A stretch of DNA of 64,000 nucleotides from Termitomyces sp. T153 (taxonomy: Eukaryota > Basidiomycota > Agaricomycetes > Agaricales > Lyophyllaceae), in the NCBI GenBank assembly GCA_018296165.2, contig JACKQL020000025.1, positions 62,001-126,000 of the forward strand. Direction: 5' to 3'. Under the pieces are notes generated by a model. That model ran no database searches. It had not been told where the DNA came from and worked only from the letters and a program-made list of their open reading frames with translations. This document shows, one piece after another, positions 22,987-33,934 of the stretch. Both the position numbers and the translations under genes were made by a program. Position 1 is the stretch's first letter. Each line of letters begins with the position of its first letter.

Positions 22987-25782
22987 ATGGCTCACAATCT
23001 TGAGGCTAGGCCTCATATGCTAAGTATTGTGACTTGTGCCATGTCAATATTGACCAATGAATGCTCAGCCAAGGTCAAGGCGGTTAAGTTGAGGTGTGTA
23101 GCTTGTGGTCTGAACTCTGACTATGCCAGTTTAGACCATAACTGCTTGGAGTTCAAAAAGTGTTGTGAAAACCTAGATATACAACCACCTAAAAATAAGA
23201 TGCCATACTTCCCAACTAATAACCCAGTCCAACTGCTCCCCCAAAACAACCAATACCACCTCTAGGTTCTTGACTCCCAACCACAACAGCAAATGCAGTG
23301 CATGATCTTGGCCCAGCTGCATCCCAGCAAGCAACAATACCCCTGGCAACCACTCTACCAATCGCTAGCATTCCTCAACACAGATAATACCAGCAAGCAG
23401 CTGTGCCCCTAGCCACATGAAGAACTTAGGTGGCTTTACTCAGCTCAGTACTCAGAAGAATCAGCAAGGTGCCAACCCTCCTACTGCATCTAACTGATCT
23501 GACACCCATCCTCCAACTGACTCCCCATCTGGAAATAAAATGTCTGCAAGTCAAGCACTACACAAGCAGACCATTAGTTCCTGATGCTCTTCAATGTCTA
23601 CAATAACTGCACCCATAATGGTGTTCTAACTTCTCTTTCCTCTTTTCTTTTCTCTTTCCTCCAGTTAGCTTGCCCTTCACCAAGCAACTATATGCTATGG
23701 CTAAGTGATTTCAATTACTATCACTGAATGTGGAAATTGGTGGACAACAGGCACCTTAACAGTTTGTACAGCCACTCCTTAATATGCTGATATATGACAT
23801 GGAGCTTGCCCTTCCCCCAGGTACCCCCACATCACTGACCTTAGGTGGTTGTTGGACCCGACTAGATAATGTCTGGCAAACTCACACTGAAGTTGACCCA
23901 ATTATCACCTGTGACACCCCTGCCCTCTGCCCTTGGACCACCTACCTATACTCATCAAAATTGAACTCCCTATACTTCACTTCTCCTCCTTTCACTTGGT
24001 GGACTAGACTACATTCAACACCTCTCTAATATAGAGACTATAGGCCTACTCTCCAGCAGTTCCAATACTGTCTGAGGTGCAGTTTGATGCCAAGGTGTGT
24101 GACTTTACCCAGATTATTCAGAAGGTTATTGCACTGGAAGATGTTGTGCCACATAAACCATGCCCAGCATTAGTGGAATGACAATCTCAAATGGCTGAAG
24201 GCCCAGAAACATCATGCTGAAAATCTTGCTTTTAGATTCCAAGACATTCCAGACCACCCAGCTAAAGCTGAAGCTGTCTGCCTCTTCCAAAAAATGGCAG
24301 AATGAGCATTAGCAGTCCTGGCTGGAATCTATTGATGCACAACAGATTTACTTGGCAAACAAAGGAGCCCTCAGACTTCTCATACAACAGAGTTCCAGAC
24401 TTAAAGCCCACACTGGATGGAACTCTAAGCATGGCATCTACCAATGCAGCCAAAGCAGAGGCACTAGCTGAGTCTTTCTTTCCCTGCCCTCCTCTTTTTT
24501 TTCTTCTTCTCTGCTTACCCACAGCTCATCCCAGCTGCCCCCAGGTTTACACATTCTGACTGCCATTGGAGGTCTTTCCTTGCACAAAGCACCTAGTCCT
24601 GATGGGATCCCAAATGTTATTCTCAAGTATGTGCAGTAGTGCTGGTGGACCACATACAAGTCATTTTCCATGCTGTCTTTGAGCTGGATATTTATTATCC
24701 AAGCTGGCTGGAGTCTACCACCCTGGTGCTCTATAAGCTGGGCAAACCAGCATATAATGTTGCCAAAGTCTATTGACCAATAGGTCTCCTGAACACAATT
24801 GGAAAATTACTCTTTACACTGATAGCTGCTAATCTTTCATATCCTGCAGAAAAGCATGAAATGCTATTCCCAGGCCAATTTAGTGGCTACTCAGGCCATA
24901 ACACAGAGTGATCTCAAGGATCAAGGATGCATGGTGCTCAAGTAATGTTGCAACAGCACTTTTTCTTGACATGCAGAATACCTTCTCTAACATGGTCAAA
25001 GACCATCTATTGCACAATATAAGGGAATGTGGTGCCTGTTGTCAGCTCCAATGGAGGCAGATGAACGGGCTCAGGTGCAGTCACAAGGAAACTCAATGCT
25101 GCACAGTGCCAGGCAGCCAAAATGTTTTGAAAGTCCACACCAACCTCCTGCCCATTGACCTTCTCTTTTGCAAAGTTCTAACATGAGCAGCACATTGCAG
25201 ATTGCCTCTCCATAGACTCGCTATATGCAGCCACCAGCGAAGCAAGGGTACCTCATACAGTGTCACCATGCCCCACTAGTTAACCTCTTCCAGTTTATAG
25301 GTGTCAACCCCCATGTCATTGAAACCTTGCTAGCCCACCACCATCATTTCAACTATTGGCCATCATTCACCACTCACATTGCAGATTCCAAGAAAGCACT
25401 CAAGGCCATCAATAGAACACACAACCAAGCAATGCTGGCCATTTATTATGATGGCTCTGACTACCAGGATGGTGTAAGCTTGGCAGTCCTCTTTGTAGAT
25501 GGCAAGGATGATGCTGCATTAAAATATCACCTTGGCTCAGTTGCTGAGCACATAGTCTACAAGGCAGAGATTGTTGGGCTCCTGCTGGGCCTACATCTCC
25601 TAACTAACTTTCTGTGGACTGAACATCCTAGGAAGCAACAGCCAAGCTACAATTCATGCTCTCAACAACCAGAAGCCACCCAGCCCACTACCTACTCAAT
25701 GCTATCCACTCAGCTACCAAACACCTCTATCAAAAGCAAGATCAGCTTCATACCATCTGCCTTCAAGTCCACTAGTCACTAA
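22987..25782 (+). pseudogene. Tad-like LINE: ORF1 zinc region, endonuclease, RT and RNase H
   Basis: Plus-strand pieces in LINE order: a Cys-rich ORF1 tail (CVACGLNSDYASLDHNCLEF at 23,095); an endonuclease with MELALPPGTPTSLTLGG and WTRLDNVWQTHTEVDPIIT (23,800-24,020); a degraded RT with PKSIDQ.VS near 24,760-24,900; and a well-preserved RNase H, YYDGSDYQDGVSLAVLFVDG, then YHLGSVAEHIVYKAEIVGLL (25,440-25,620). Non-LTR elements reverse-transcribe at the nicked target. Stops occur throughout and I see no poly-A tail or clean target duplication. Family assignment rests on RNase H and endonuclease wording. Confidence 0.75.
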
Positions 25783-25799
25783 GACACAGCTTAAAAGTC

Positions 25800-26286
25800 T
25801 CACCAAAGTTCAGACTCCACATAATGCAGCTTGTGATCCATAAGTTTTGTGGTTGCTAAAATTCCATGCAAAGACTACATCATTCCAGACCTGGAGCTAA
25901 ACCTCATGTGCATGACTTGTGCCAGGTCATGTACAATATAATCAGCTGCTGTCCAATCAGAAATGCCAAAAACAGTGCTCAGCAACAAGTGGGTTTTATC
26001 AATGGCATCTGCCAAAATGTTTATGATACATACTGGATGTCAGAATGGTGACCAAGTACAATGTCAATATAATGCATAGAAATTGTCAATCACAAGAAAA
26101 GGACATTACCAACATCAATACCTGCTTGACAAGAAAATGAAGTAAGAAATCAGATGGCTTTTAATATATCCTTTTTTAGAGAGAAGGCAGTGTTGTCACC
26201 AAGTAATGTTGCTAGCAATTTTTGCTAAGAAAGGTCTCAGCCTTCTTGTTTTAGATCTAAAGTTCAGACTCCACATGATGCAGCTC
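25800..26286 (+). repeat. family-Y LTR-like repeat, tandem copy 1
   Basis: Contains AAAGTTCAGACTCCACATAA at its start and AAAGTTCAGACTCCACATGA again near 26,260. The block CTTGTGCCAGGTCATGTACA occurs at 25,918 and again at 26,627. The region is therefore a tandem, roughly 470-bp duplication. The second copy is split by the small TG...CA element at 26,287. Confidence 0.65.
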
Positions 26287-26528
26287 TGTTAGAAATGAAA
26301 AGTGACCATACCAGGAATTGAACCTGGGACCTCTTGGATATGTACTCTATATGATGCTCTAACCACTGAGCTACATGGTCTAGTTACATAAGGAGCTAAG
26401 AAGTTACATATAAGTACCTTCTAGGCATGAGATGATTCTACTAGTAATAATTGGCTCACTGCAGGGACTGGAGCACTAGACAGTGTTGTGTAGAAATCAG
26501 AGCAGATGACTTGACCTGTCATCTAACA
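26287..26528 (-). mobile_element. small LTR-like element with embedded tRNA-like sequence, copy 1
   Basis: 242 bp, starting TGTTAGA and ending TCTAACA (perfect 7-bp inverted termini with TG...CA). It is flanked by a perfect 5-bp duplication, AGCTC, at 26,282-26,286 and 26,529-26,533. It has no ORF. A tRNA-like sequence occupies 26,303-26,380 on the minus strand. A second copy with a different duplication lies at 35,286. TG...CA ends and 5-bp duplications are those of integrase-mediated LTR elements, so it reads as a solo LTR of a miniature (TRIM-like) retrotransposon carrying a Pol III unit. Confidence 0.8.
26303..26380 (-). other. tRNA-like sequence inside the small LTR-like element
   Basis: 78 nt on the minus strand. 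Acceptor arms GACCATG / TATGGTC pair over 7 bp with one G-U. The D arm is GCTC-AGTGGTTA-GAGC and the T arm CCAGG-TTCAATT-CCTGG. Box A is TAGCTCAGTGG and box B GGTTCAATTCC. The anticodon region has about five extra bases and a weak stem (loop GTACATA), so it is tRNA-derived rather than a decodable tRNA. No CCA is encoded. Confidence 0.8.
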
Positions 26529-26900
26529 AGCTCATGATCTATAAGTCTCATGGTTGCTAAAATCCCATGCAAAGAATATATCATTCCAGACCTTGGGGCT
26601 AAATCTCACATGCTAAGAGTTGTGACTTGTGCCAGGTCATGTACAATATAATTAGCTGCCATCCAATCAGAAATGCCAAAAATAGTGCTCAGCAACAAGT
26701 AGGTCTTACTCTATGCCAAAATCTTGACTGCCCTAAGTCAACCCAAAGTCTCATGATTGCTTGCATGGTACATGCACTTAGAGGAGTAAGAATAAAAGCA
26801 GCTAGTGATTTAGCTGGACTTCTTCAATTCTCCTTTCCACTTTTTATCTCTTAACTTCCTTAGCCATCTCAATCTAATTGCTATGTCTTCTAATTTTGCC
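26529..26900 (+). repeat. family-Y LTR-like repeat, tandem copy 2, leading into the gag-like gene
   Basis: Continues the repeat interrupted at 26,287 (CTCATGATCTATAAGTCTCA, CTTGTGCCAGGTCATGTACA). It goes on with an AT-rich block containing AATAAAAGC at 26,793 and a pyrimidine-rich stretch, resembling an LTR promoter/R region upstream of the gene at 27,041. Confidence 0.5.
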
Positions 26901-27040
26901 TCCTAGCTTGAAAAATACACTATGGCCCAGGTGTTCCTTGATTGGGTCAACTGTCTTCTGTCTGTTGCTTGTAATTCATTAACGCAAACCCTTGCTTAGC
27001 AGTCACTGCTATCTTCAAAATTTGGCTTTGCTGGTTTGAG

Positions 27041-28884
27041 ATGGCTAGGAGTGGAATGGAGTGGGCAGAGGCATTTGTTGACAAGAAGTGTCAACAGCTG
27101 TATAAGCAATACAAGGGAAAAGACTGGATCAGAGAGTTTGACAAGCATTTTGTAAGTTCTTCTTTTGCTTTCTTAGCAACAATGTTAATGATTTTGCTAG
27201 GCTTCTCTTTTGCCCTTGTTGGAGTTTTTGTTAGAGAATCTGGAGACTGGAATAACAGTAAGCACTAGCAACATCACCAAAGCTAGCAATACTGCTAAGG
27301 TAATTATAGCTCTTTAAGGACTTGTTGCCTAATTACCAGTTTTCTTCCAGTATGCAAATTGGCAATGATGACAGGAGTTAAGTGCAGTGAGAGCTATGGG
27401 AGCAATGTTAGTGCAAATCAAGGGGAGTTTGGGGAGGTGGGGCCCTCCACTCTCAAGCATGTGACTGGTAGTGTTGCTAAGGGGTTGGTAATGTCACTAA
27501 GAGTGGTGACAACCCCAAAAGGTGAAGGGAAGGGCAAGGAGAAGGCCACAGAGAAAGAGGAGAAAGAGGAAGAGGAATTTGTAGTAAGTCTTGATCCATT
27601 GCTAATTCTTAGCAATTGTTGCTAACATTGTTACAGGACCAACCCAAGATACCTTTACCAACAAGAAGCTAGCAAGTTTTTTGTGATGGAGGAAGGCCTC
27701 AACTATAGTGGATATAGGCATGAGCATAGGAGTGGTGCTCAAGAAGGTGAAGGGGAAGGCCACAGTGTTGCCTGAAGAGAGGAGAGCATTTAAAGAGAAA
27801 CAGGGAGCAGTAAGTCCTTAGCAATTATTGCCAGTGTAGTTGCTAACTTCCCTTTTGAAGTGTGACAACTGCTGGATGGAAAACAATCCAGAGGAGTGCT
27901 AGTACTACTAGCACCCAACTCTGCTATTGCTGCTATAGCACCAGAAAGAGATGCTCCTACAGTGGCAAATTGTTATGGAGTACTGGCAGCAAGTTTGTCA
28001 AGAGGATAGCAAATAAGGCAGCCTCAGTGCAATGAACTAGGACCTTTCTTGAGCAACAATAAGAGTTAGTAGCAAGGAAGAAACTGGTTCAGATCAAGCA
28101 TTCAAGCTTGAATCTGCCAACTTTGCAGGATGGAATGGTTGTGGATAGTCGTGGAGTTGCTAAGAGGAAGCAGTAGGAAAAGAGTCAAGAGGTAGACAAC
28201 AATGAGGCTAGCAACAAGGAGAGCAACAGCAGTAGTGATGGTCATAACAATGTGCCTTTAGCATGTAAATGAGCAGCAAGTCCTGCCTCAGCTAGTACTA
28301 AGCAACAAAGGATGGTTGCTAGCAAGGAGCAAAAGGAGGTTGAGGATGTAGAGATGAGAGAGAGCACTCTCTTGGTGACAGTCACTGAGGTCAAAATAGA
28401 GTGAGAAGTTTGGGAAAAGGAGGCAATAGTAATGGAGGAGAACAAGGAGAGTGATGAGGAGACAAGAGTTTGTTGACATGTAAGTCTTCCCTGTCACTAA
28501 TCAACATTTGCTAATCATGTTGCTAGGAAACTTAGGCAAGCATGCCACTGTGCCAGGTTGGCAATGATGAGCTGGAGTGGCTAAGAGAAGACCTGGCCTT
28601 GCCAACACCACTAATGTTGGCAATGTTGCTAAGGAGGATACAATAAGAGGGTAGCAAGATTGGAGAGGCACTTCTAGAGGGAGTTGGAGAGGGCAAAAGA
28701 GGAGTTGTTGGAGGCAAAGGCAAGATTTGCTGTTGCCAAGCAATTGCTAGTGACAGTGGCAGGGTATTGGAGTGGCTGCCAAGCATTCTTGACTTGGCAG
28801 GAGGAGAATGGAGTTGGAGAGGCAGACTGGAAGGAGAAGAAGATGGGAGACATTCCTAGTAATGATGCTAACCTTGACACTTAG
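27041..28884 (+). pseudogene. intron-containing gag-like gene of family Y (unrecognised function)
   Basis: It starts MARSGMEWAEAFVDKKCQQL and ends ADWKEKKMGDIPSNDANLDT. Exon 1 is 27,041-27,151. Credible GT-AG introns are 27,584-27,636, 27,810-27,860 and 28,480-28,526, each with GCTAAC or GCTAAT before the acceptor. Splicing at 27,810-27,860 makes KQGACDNCWMENNPEEC, a Cys-rich motif resembling fungal zinc clusters and retrotransposon Gag-like proteins. A Lys/Glu-rich stretch is at 27,515-27,580 and a predicted coiled coil at 28,684-28,760. A stop follows PEEC, so this copy looks broken. The same C-terminal sequence occurs inverted at 32,640-33,170 upstream of a family-Y pol, which is why I call it gag-like. 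Confidence 0.5.
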
Positions 28885-29415
28885 CAACCACTACCTCCTA
28901 TAGTATAATTTTGATATCAGTTTGTATTACAAATACAAACTAGCCTCTTTAAGAGGCTTTACAGCTTTTGTACTTTGTAGACTGGCCCCCTTAAGAGGCT
29001 TGTATCATATTACAATGAATCAGAAAAAGTAAGAAAGTGAGAAAGAAATAGCAAGTTCATATAAACCAAAAGTAGAGAGTATAAGCAAAGGTAAACAAGT
29101 CTTTATGCACTAGCAATTGTTGCTTGACACTAGTAACAATAGGGGGAATGCTCAGTAGATCATCATGGCATGAAAACCCACAAAGTTGTGCTGAGCACTA
29201 GCAACAAATAGCAATTTTAACAAAAGCAAGAAGATGGTAATGAAAGTGTCTGTAAAGTGTTTTTAAAACAAGTGTCACATGATAAAAGAATGGCCAGATG
29301 AAAAACTTGATGTTTTTGTAATGTATTTGATAGTTTTTCTGAATAGCTAGTAAAGGTTATCTATAAGATATAGAGGCAAAAGCAAGAGATGTCACTATGG
29401 CTTAGTGAATGATTC
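28885..29415. other. 3' region between convergent repeats; no gene seen
   Basis: AT-rich. It contains two copies of a TTAAGAGGCTT motif (28,950 and 28,990), also present as CCCCTTAAGGGGGCT near 32,590. No ORF of note. Confidence 0.5.
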
Positions 29416-30960
29416 TTAATCTTCTTCATTATTAGCATTGTTGCTAGTGTCATTGTTGTCTATAAGTTTGGTTTGTTCAAGTTTATGGAGGCAGGAGGTG
29501 TCAATATCAAAAGTGTTGCTAGGCACTGAGATGTGTTCTTTAGCAAAATAAAGAACCAAGTGAAAGGCAGCTACTGAGCAATGCAACACTGAGCCATTTA
29601 GTGCACAAAGAATGTAAGTGCCACCATAGTTACAGGATATTACCACCAAAGGGCCCAAGTATTGAGGCCTCATCTTGTTATGGGTCACCTCAATTCTAGT
29701 GTTTCTTATCAATATGATGTTGCCAGTTTAAAAGTTGTAGTTGCAAATTGTAGCAGCGTGTTCTGCTTCAAAGCAAATAGTAGCTAGGCAATGGGTGCTA
29801 AGATCATTGTTGTAGAGTTACTTGAGGTCCTCTTGGCAACATTAAAGATCAATTGCTTAGCAAGCTATGAGGTTGGTAGATAATAGGAACAAGTTTGGCA
29901 GTGGTTGCAAATATGTTGCTTCAACTGAAAGGGGTGGGTACTAGTTGTTGTATAGTAAAGGTAAACAACCCATTTGCTTGCAAACTGTAACACATTCTGA
30001 CCAAAACACAGAGTGGGTAGCTGTACTCCACCTAAACTGATCACCATCAACAGCTTTAAAGAGGGCTTGGCAAACATTGAAATAAGGTTGCTCAATAATA
30101 CCATTAGTTTGCTTGTTGTAACTGAAAACCTGAATGTGGTGCAAGTTGTATTTCTTTGCCAGGTAGGCAACAGCCTTCAAGATGAGTGCATTCCACTTAA
30201 CAATGGCTTCACTGTTTTCTCTAGTAAGCATGTGGAATTTAGAGTAGTGAGTTAGCAAACAATGTTCTTGAATAATATACTTGAACCTATTAAAGGGTGG
30301 CATTCAATATATATCTTGCTAAACAAGAGTGCAGGCATAGCAACAGTCAGCAAGATACTTTTGTAGTTTGATAAATCTGGCAAATATGGCAAGTGTGAAT
30401 ATACCAGACCAGATTGGTATTAACTTTGGGCCACCAAAAGTGTTTTAGCAATGCTGAGCAAGTAGCAAAAAGACCTCTATATCCCAAATTGTCATGCATG
30501 GCTTTTAAAACACAATAAGTAGTGGTTAGTAGAAATGAAGAATTTGTGGGCACCATCTCTATTTTGTTGCCAAAGCTTTCCACCAACAATAAAGAGCATG
30601 GATGCATATTAAATGAAGGTGGCATAGGTAGCATCACTAAGGCCTTCAGGTCTAACAAGGTTGTTAAGCCATTTCTGAACTATGAGTATGCATGTGTCAC
30701 TAGCAATGGCCTTGATGCTATGGGGTATGTCACTATAAGTTGTAGTGCCATCATCATATAGAGGTCAAATATCATTGCCAGTTGCTAGTCATGGGGCTGA
30801 GGTATTGCTATTCTCATGAACAAATGTTGCAAATGGCTATAGAGGCTGGAACTTGAGGAAAGGGGGTAGTAGTTGTGAAGCAGAGGACACTTGGTAAAGT
30901 AGGGGCAAAGGAAGTTGAACTTGGTACATAAAGCCATGTAAGCAGTCAATCCAGTATCTG
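29416..30960 (-). pseudogene. Ty3/gypsy family Y pol 3' part: RNase H end, integrase, C-terminus
   Basis: On the minus strand: an integrase zinc domain HDNLGYRGLFA..HFWWPKV..TCHICQ (30,347-30,540), an integrase core FKYIIQEHCLLTHYSKFHML with VFSYNKQTNGIIEQPYFNVC around the third acidic position (29,941-30,303), and a conserved tail RNTRIEVTHNKMRPQYLGPL, then GGTYILCALNGSVLHC (29,416-29,712). It matches 19,228-19,643 domain for domain and supplies the integrase part missing there. Frameshifted and inactive. Confidence 0.8.
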
Positions 30961-30973
30961 TTGCCTTTCCTGA

Positions 30974-31460
30974 TCAAGTTATAGCCTCTGTTGCTCTTGC
31001 AACACTGCTAGTGCCTCTTGTTGTTGCCTCTCCTGCTCTATACCATAGCAAATATGTCTTAGCCTTTGTTGCTCTGATTGCCAGTACCTGCTCTTGTTGC
31101 CTCTGTCTCAGCTCTTTTAACAGTACTTGAAGAGCAAGTGGAGCTGGTACCATTATAAGCTCTGGTAAGGGAGCATTTCTAACTCTTCTATGTACAGGAG
31201 CAGGCAAAGATGGCACTATTCTAAGTAAGGGATTCTGCAAAGGAGCATCCCAACCTTCTAGTAAAACTGTTTCTGGAATGACCATAGCAACTTGAGCAAC
31301 AGCAGACTGATTGAGTCTATTGCTTTTCTGTATAGGAGCAGGTAGAGGTTACATCATTCTAGGTATGAGATTTTGCAAAAGAGCATCCCACCTTTCAGGC
31401 AAAACTGTTCCTGGAATGACCATAGAAAATAAATCATCAGCAGCAGCTAGCTGCTTAATA
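30974..31460 (-). repeat. internally duplicated, unrecognised coding-like segment
   Basis: The minus frame 30,974-31,285 begins MVIPETVLLEGWDAPLQNPL. A second, diverged copy of the same opening (MVIPGTVLPERWDALLQNLI) occurs at about 31,370-31,425. The downstream part is Gln/Arg-rich (ELRQRQQEQVLA). It lies where family-Y pol would continue upstream, but I do not recognise it. Confidence 0.4.
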
Positions 31461-31777
31461 GGTTCTTCCTGAAGAGCCAGAAGCAGTGGCTATAGGTCTC
31501 AAACCCCCAGATCCCATAGATTGATTGATACCCTTAGTTCTCATACTCCAGGCCCCAATTGAAGTGGTGGGACAACCACAGTATGGATCTGTTCCAAAAA
31601 TCTATTGATTCTAATCATCAGAATCTGTTATTTGTAACTGATCAAGTCTCCTTTGAATTCTAGCTTGTTGCCTTTGGCTTTAAGGAGTAGTAGGTGGTAT
31701 ATTTGTATGCCTACAACTTCAATTGTTAAGCATTTTAACAGTCACAAACCATTAAAGTTGACTTGCATGATGAAATA

Positions 31778-32517
31778 TACAGTGGCTCACTGTCCCAATG
31801 TTTTATACTTTTTGAAAGATGACATTGGCATGAAGGATTGGAAGTATTTATAATTCTGGTTAAATTATGTAAAATACTATGGCATCATAGCTACAAATTG
31901 CATTTCAATTTATGTAATTCAAATGAAAACTGATGGAGTAATGGCCAGTTTCAAATATTCACTCATTAGAACAGTTTTTTGAGCATCTCTAATTTTTCAG
32001 GTTTATCCCTATTTAGTCAGAAATAAAGACTAAGTTGCATGTGGGAATATCAACAGAGTCATGTGACTATGTTTGGTTATATTTTGGAGTGGTTCAAGTT
32101 GGTTGAACCACATCTTGACCTTCAACCACTATCATAAAAGCTACTTTTCCTACACAATGCTTTACTGTTGCTTCTCTTCTTGCTCAAGTATTCTCTACAT
32201 TAGATTGCTCAAACTGGTCTAGGGAAGTCTACTATTGGGAGGATTGGTAAAGAGACAAAGATTAATAGCATTGGGTCAGATGGAAAGCAGTATGTGTGGA
32301 AGCTATGAGGAGAAGGTATTTCAAACCAAACTACTATATCTATTGTAAAACATAGAGGAGGGAATAATTTCATGGTATGGAGCTGTATGGGTTGAAATGG
32401 GGTAGGAAAGCTAGTAGAGGTGGTGGGAATCATGAATGCAGAGCAGAACACAGACCAATACTGTAAAATTTTGGATGATGGAGCAAAGGAGAGCTTTAAC
32501 AAGTTGGAGATGTGTCA
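31778..32517 (+). mobile_element. Tc1/mariner element, internally deleted and 3'-truncated
   Basis: It starts TACAGTGGCTCACTGTCCCA and follows the element at 47,188 through its long terminal repeat and 5' region. It jumps from the transposase start (ACTATTGGGAGGATTGG at 32,230) straight to AAAGAGACAAAGATTAATAG, a segment about 330 bp further on in the other copy, then ends near 32,517 without the right terminal repeat. No transposase frame remains. Confidence 0.8.
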
Positions 32518-32639
32518 CAATCCATTTCCAGACCCCCAAACCTCCCTCACACACACTTTCAAATGCCTAGACAATCTGCTAAGCTTGAAGCCCCTTAAGG
32601 GGGCTAGTCTATGTCCATAATACAATCTAATAAATAGTC

Positions 32640-33170
32640 TATATACAGGGAGTGTAGTCACTAGGCATTAAAGTTGGCATTGTTGCTAGGAAGCTCCTCC
32701 ATCTCCTCTTCCTCTCAGTTCTCTTTGCCAACTCTGTTTGCCTCCTGTCAGGCCAAGAATGCCTAACATTTCCCTCTGATATCCTACTAGAGTTGCCAGC
32801 CACCTCTTGGCAACAGCAAACCTCACCCTTGCCTTCAATAGCTTCCCTCACTCTCTCCATCTCCCTCCTGAAGTGCCTCTCCACTCTCACTGCCCTCTCA
32901 TTATATTCTCAAAGCAACGTTGCTGAGATTAGCAGTGTTAGCAAGACTAGGTCTTCCTCTAGCCACTCTAGTTTGTCATTGCCAACCTGTTGCAGTAGTA
33001 TGCTGCTTCAGGTCCACTAATGAAATTGTTAGCAAAAGAAACATAGCAAACAAAAACACTTACTCATCATTGAACAACTTCCTCCTTGCTCTCCCCAGCC
33101 TTCTCCACCTTTATTGCTTCTTCCTTGACCTCTTGCCTACCTTCAACTTCCCCTCCACCAATTGCTGGCT
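32640..33170 (-). pseudogene. family-Y gag-like gene, 3' part, inverted copy
   Basis: The minus strand matches 28,500-28,884 in order (blocks corresponding to GCAATTGCTAGTGACAGTGG and TGGCAAGAGG...) and includes an open frame of 83 aa (MRVERHFRREMERVREAIEG). It lies upstream of the family-Y pol at 29.4-30.9 kb on the same strand, with the Tc1 copy between them. Confidence 0.55.
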
Positions 33171-33176
33171 CAATCT

Positions 33177-33597
33177 TGTTAATGACAGGCAAAGTACAGG
33201 AGACTGAATAGTCACTAAAGCTGAAGTCCAGAGTCAGAAACTGAGTGTATTGAAGTGTGAACACTAACCTGAAGTTCAGAGTCAGAAACTGAGTGGGGAC
33301 TTCAGGCTTCTACATTATCTATATATACTGTAATGTAACTGAATAGAAGGAATCACATGGAGAATCATGTGATTCCATGTGATTGAACTGAATAGAAAGG
33401 GAATTACATGGAAGATACATGTGATTGAATTGAATAGAGAGATAATCACATGGAAGATATATGTGATTGAATTGAATAGAAAGATAATCACATGTGATAA
33501 ACTAAATAGAAATGAAAGAAGTGGACTACACATGTGATAAATGAACTTGGAGTGAATGCTGATCATCCATAGTAGAATGCAATAAGCAATTCTAACA
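33177..33597 (-). repeat. solo copia LTR
   Basis: 421 bp, TGTTAATGACAGGC...TTCTAACA, homologous over its length to the LTRs at 12.5-19.2 kb, with duplicated CCAGAGTCAGAAACTGAGT blocks. There is no internal copia sequence on either side. Flanks AATCT and TTATT do not match, so the duplication has decayed or the locus is rearranged. Confidence 0.88.
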
Positions 33598-33930
33598 TTA
33601 TTTTGACTTAGCAATGCTAGTAACTACAGCTAGTGACTAGTTTACATTCATCCTCCTTTTAGTCTCTCTTTATTATCACTTCCCTGTTTCTCTTTCCAAC
33701 TCACTTTTCACTGCTTAGTTTGTTAGTCTTTAGCAACCACTTTTGTTTTCATCTTTTTCTCCTTTGTTTATCTAGCGACTCTTCATTACTGTCTAGTGAT
33801 TTAGACTAGTGTTAGCAACTACTTCTATTTCATGTTCACACCCAAGTCCTTTAGCTTTTTGTTCTCTGGGACAGTTACTGACTTGCCCTCATTATTGACT
33901 TCCTACTGCTAGCTACTCTATCTAGTGACT
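33598..33930. other. no gene seen; pyrimidine-rich spacer
   Basis: Rich in TCTAGTGACT and TTAGCAAC words; no ORF or known repeat recognised. Confidence 0.4.
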
Positions 33931-33934
33931 AGTA

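Noticed and set aside
25225..25782. 185-aa frame as a host RNase H gene
   Set aside because: It continues a LINE in order (endonuclease, RT, RNase H) with stops upstream and lies within repeats.
26303..26380. Calling this a functional tRNA gene
   Set aside because: The anticodon region has about five extra bases and only a weak stem, and the sequence is inside a transposed TG...CA unit with a second mutated copy.
33172..33602. Target duplication for the solo copia LTR
   Set aside because: AATCT and TTATT do not match.
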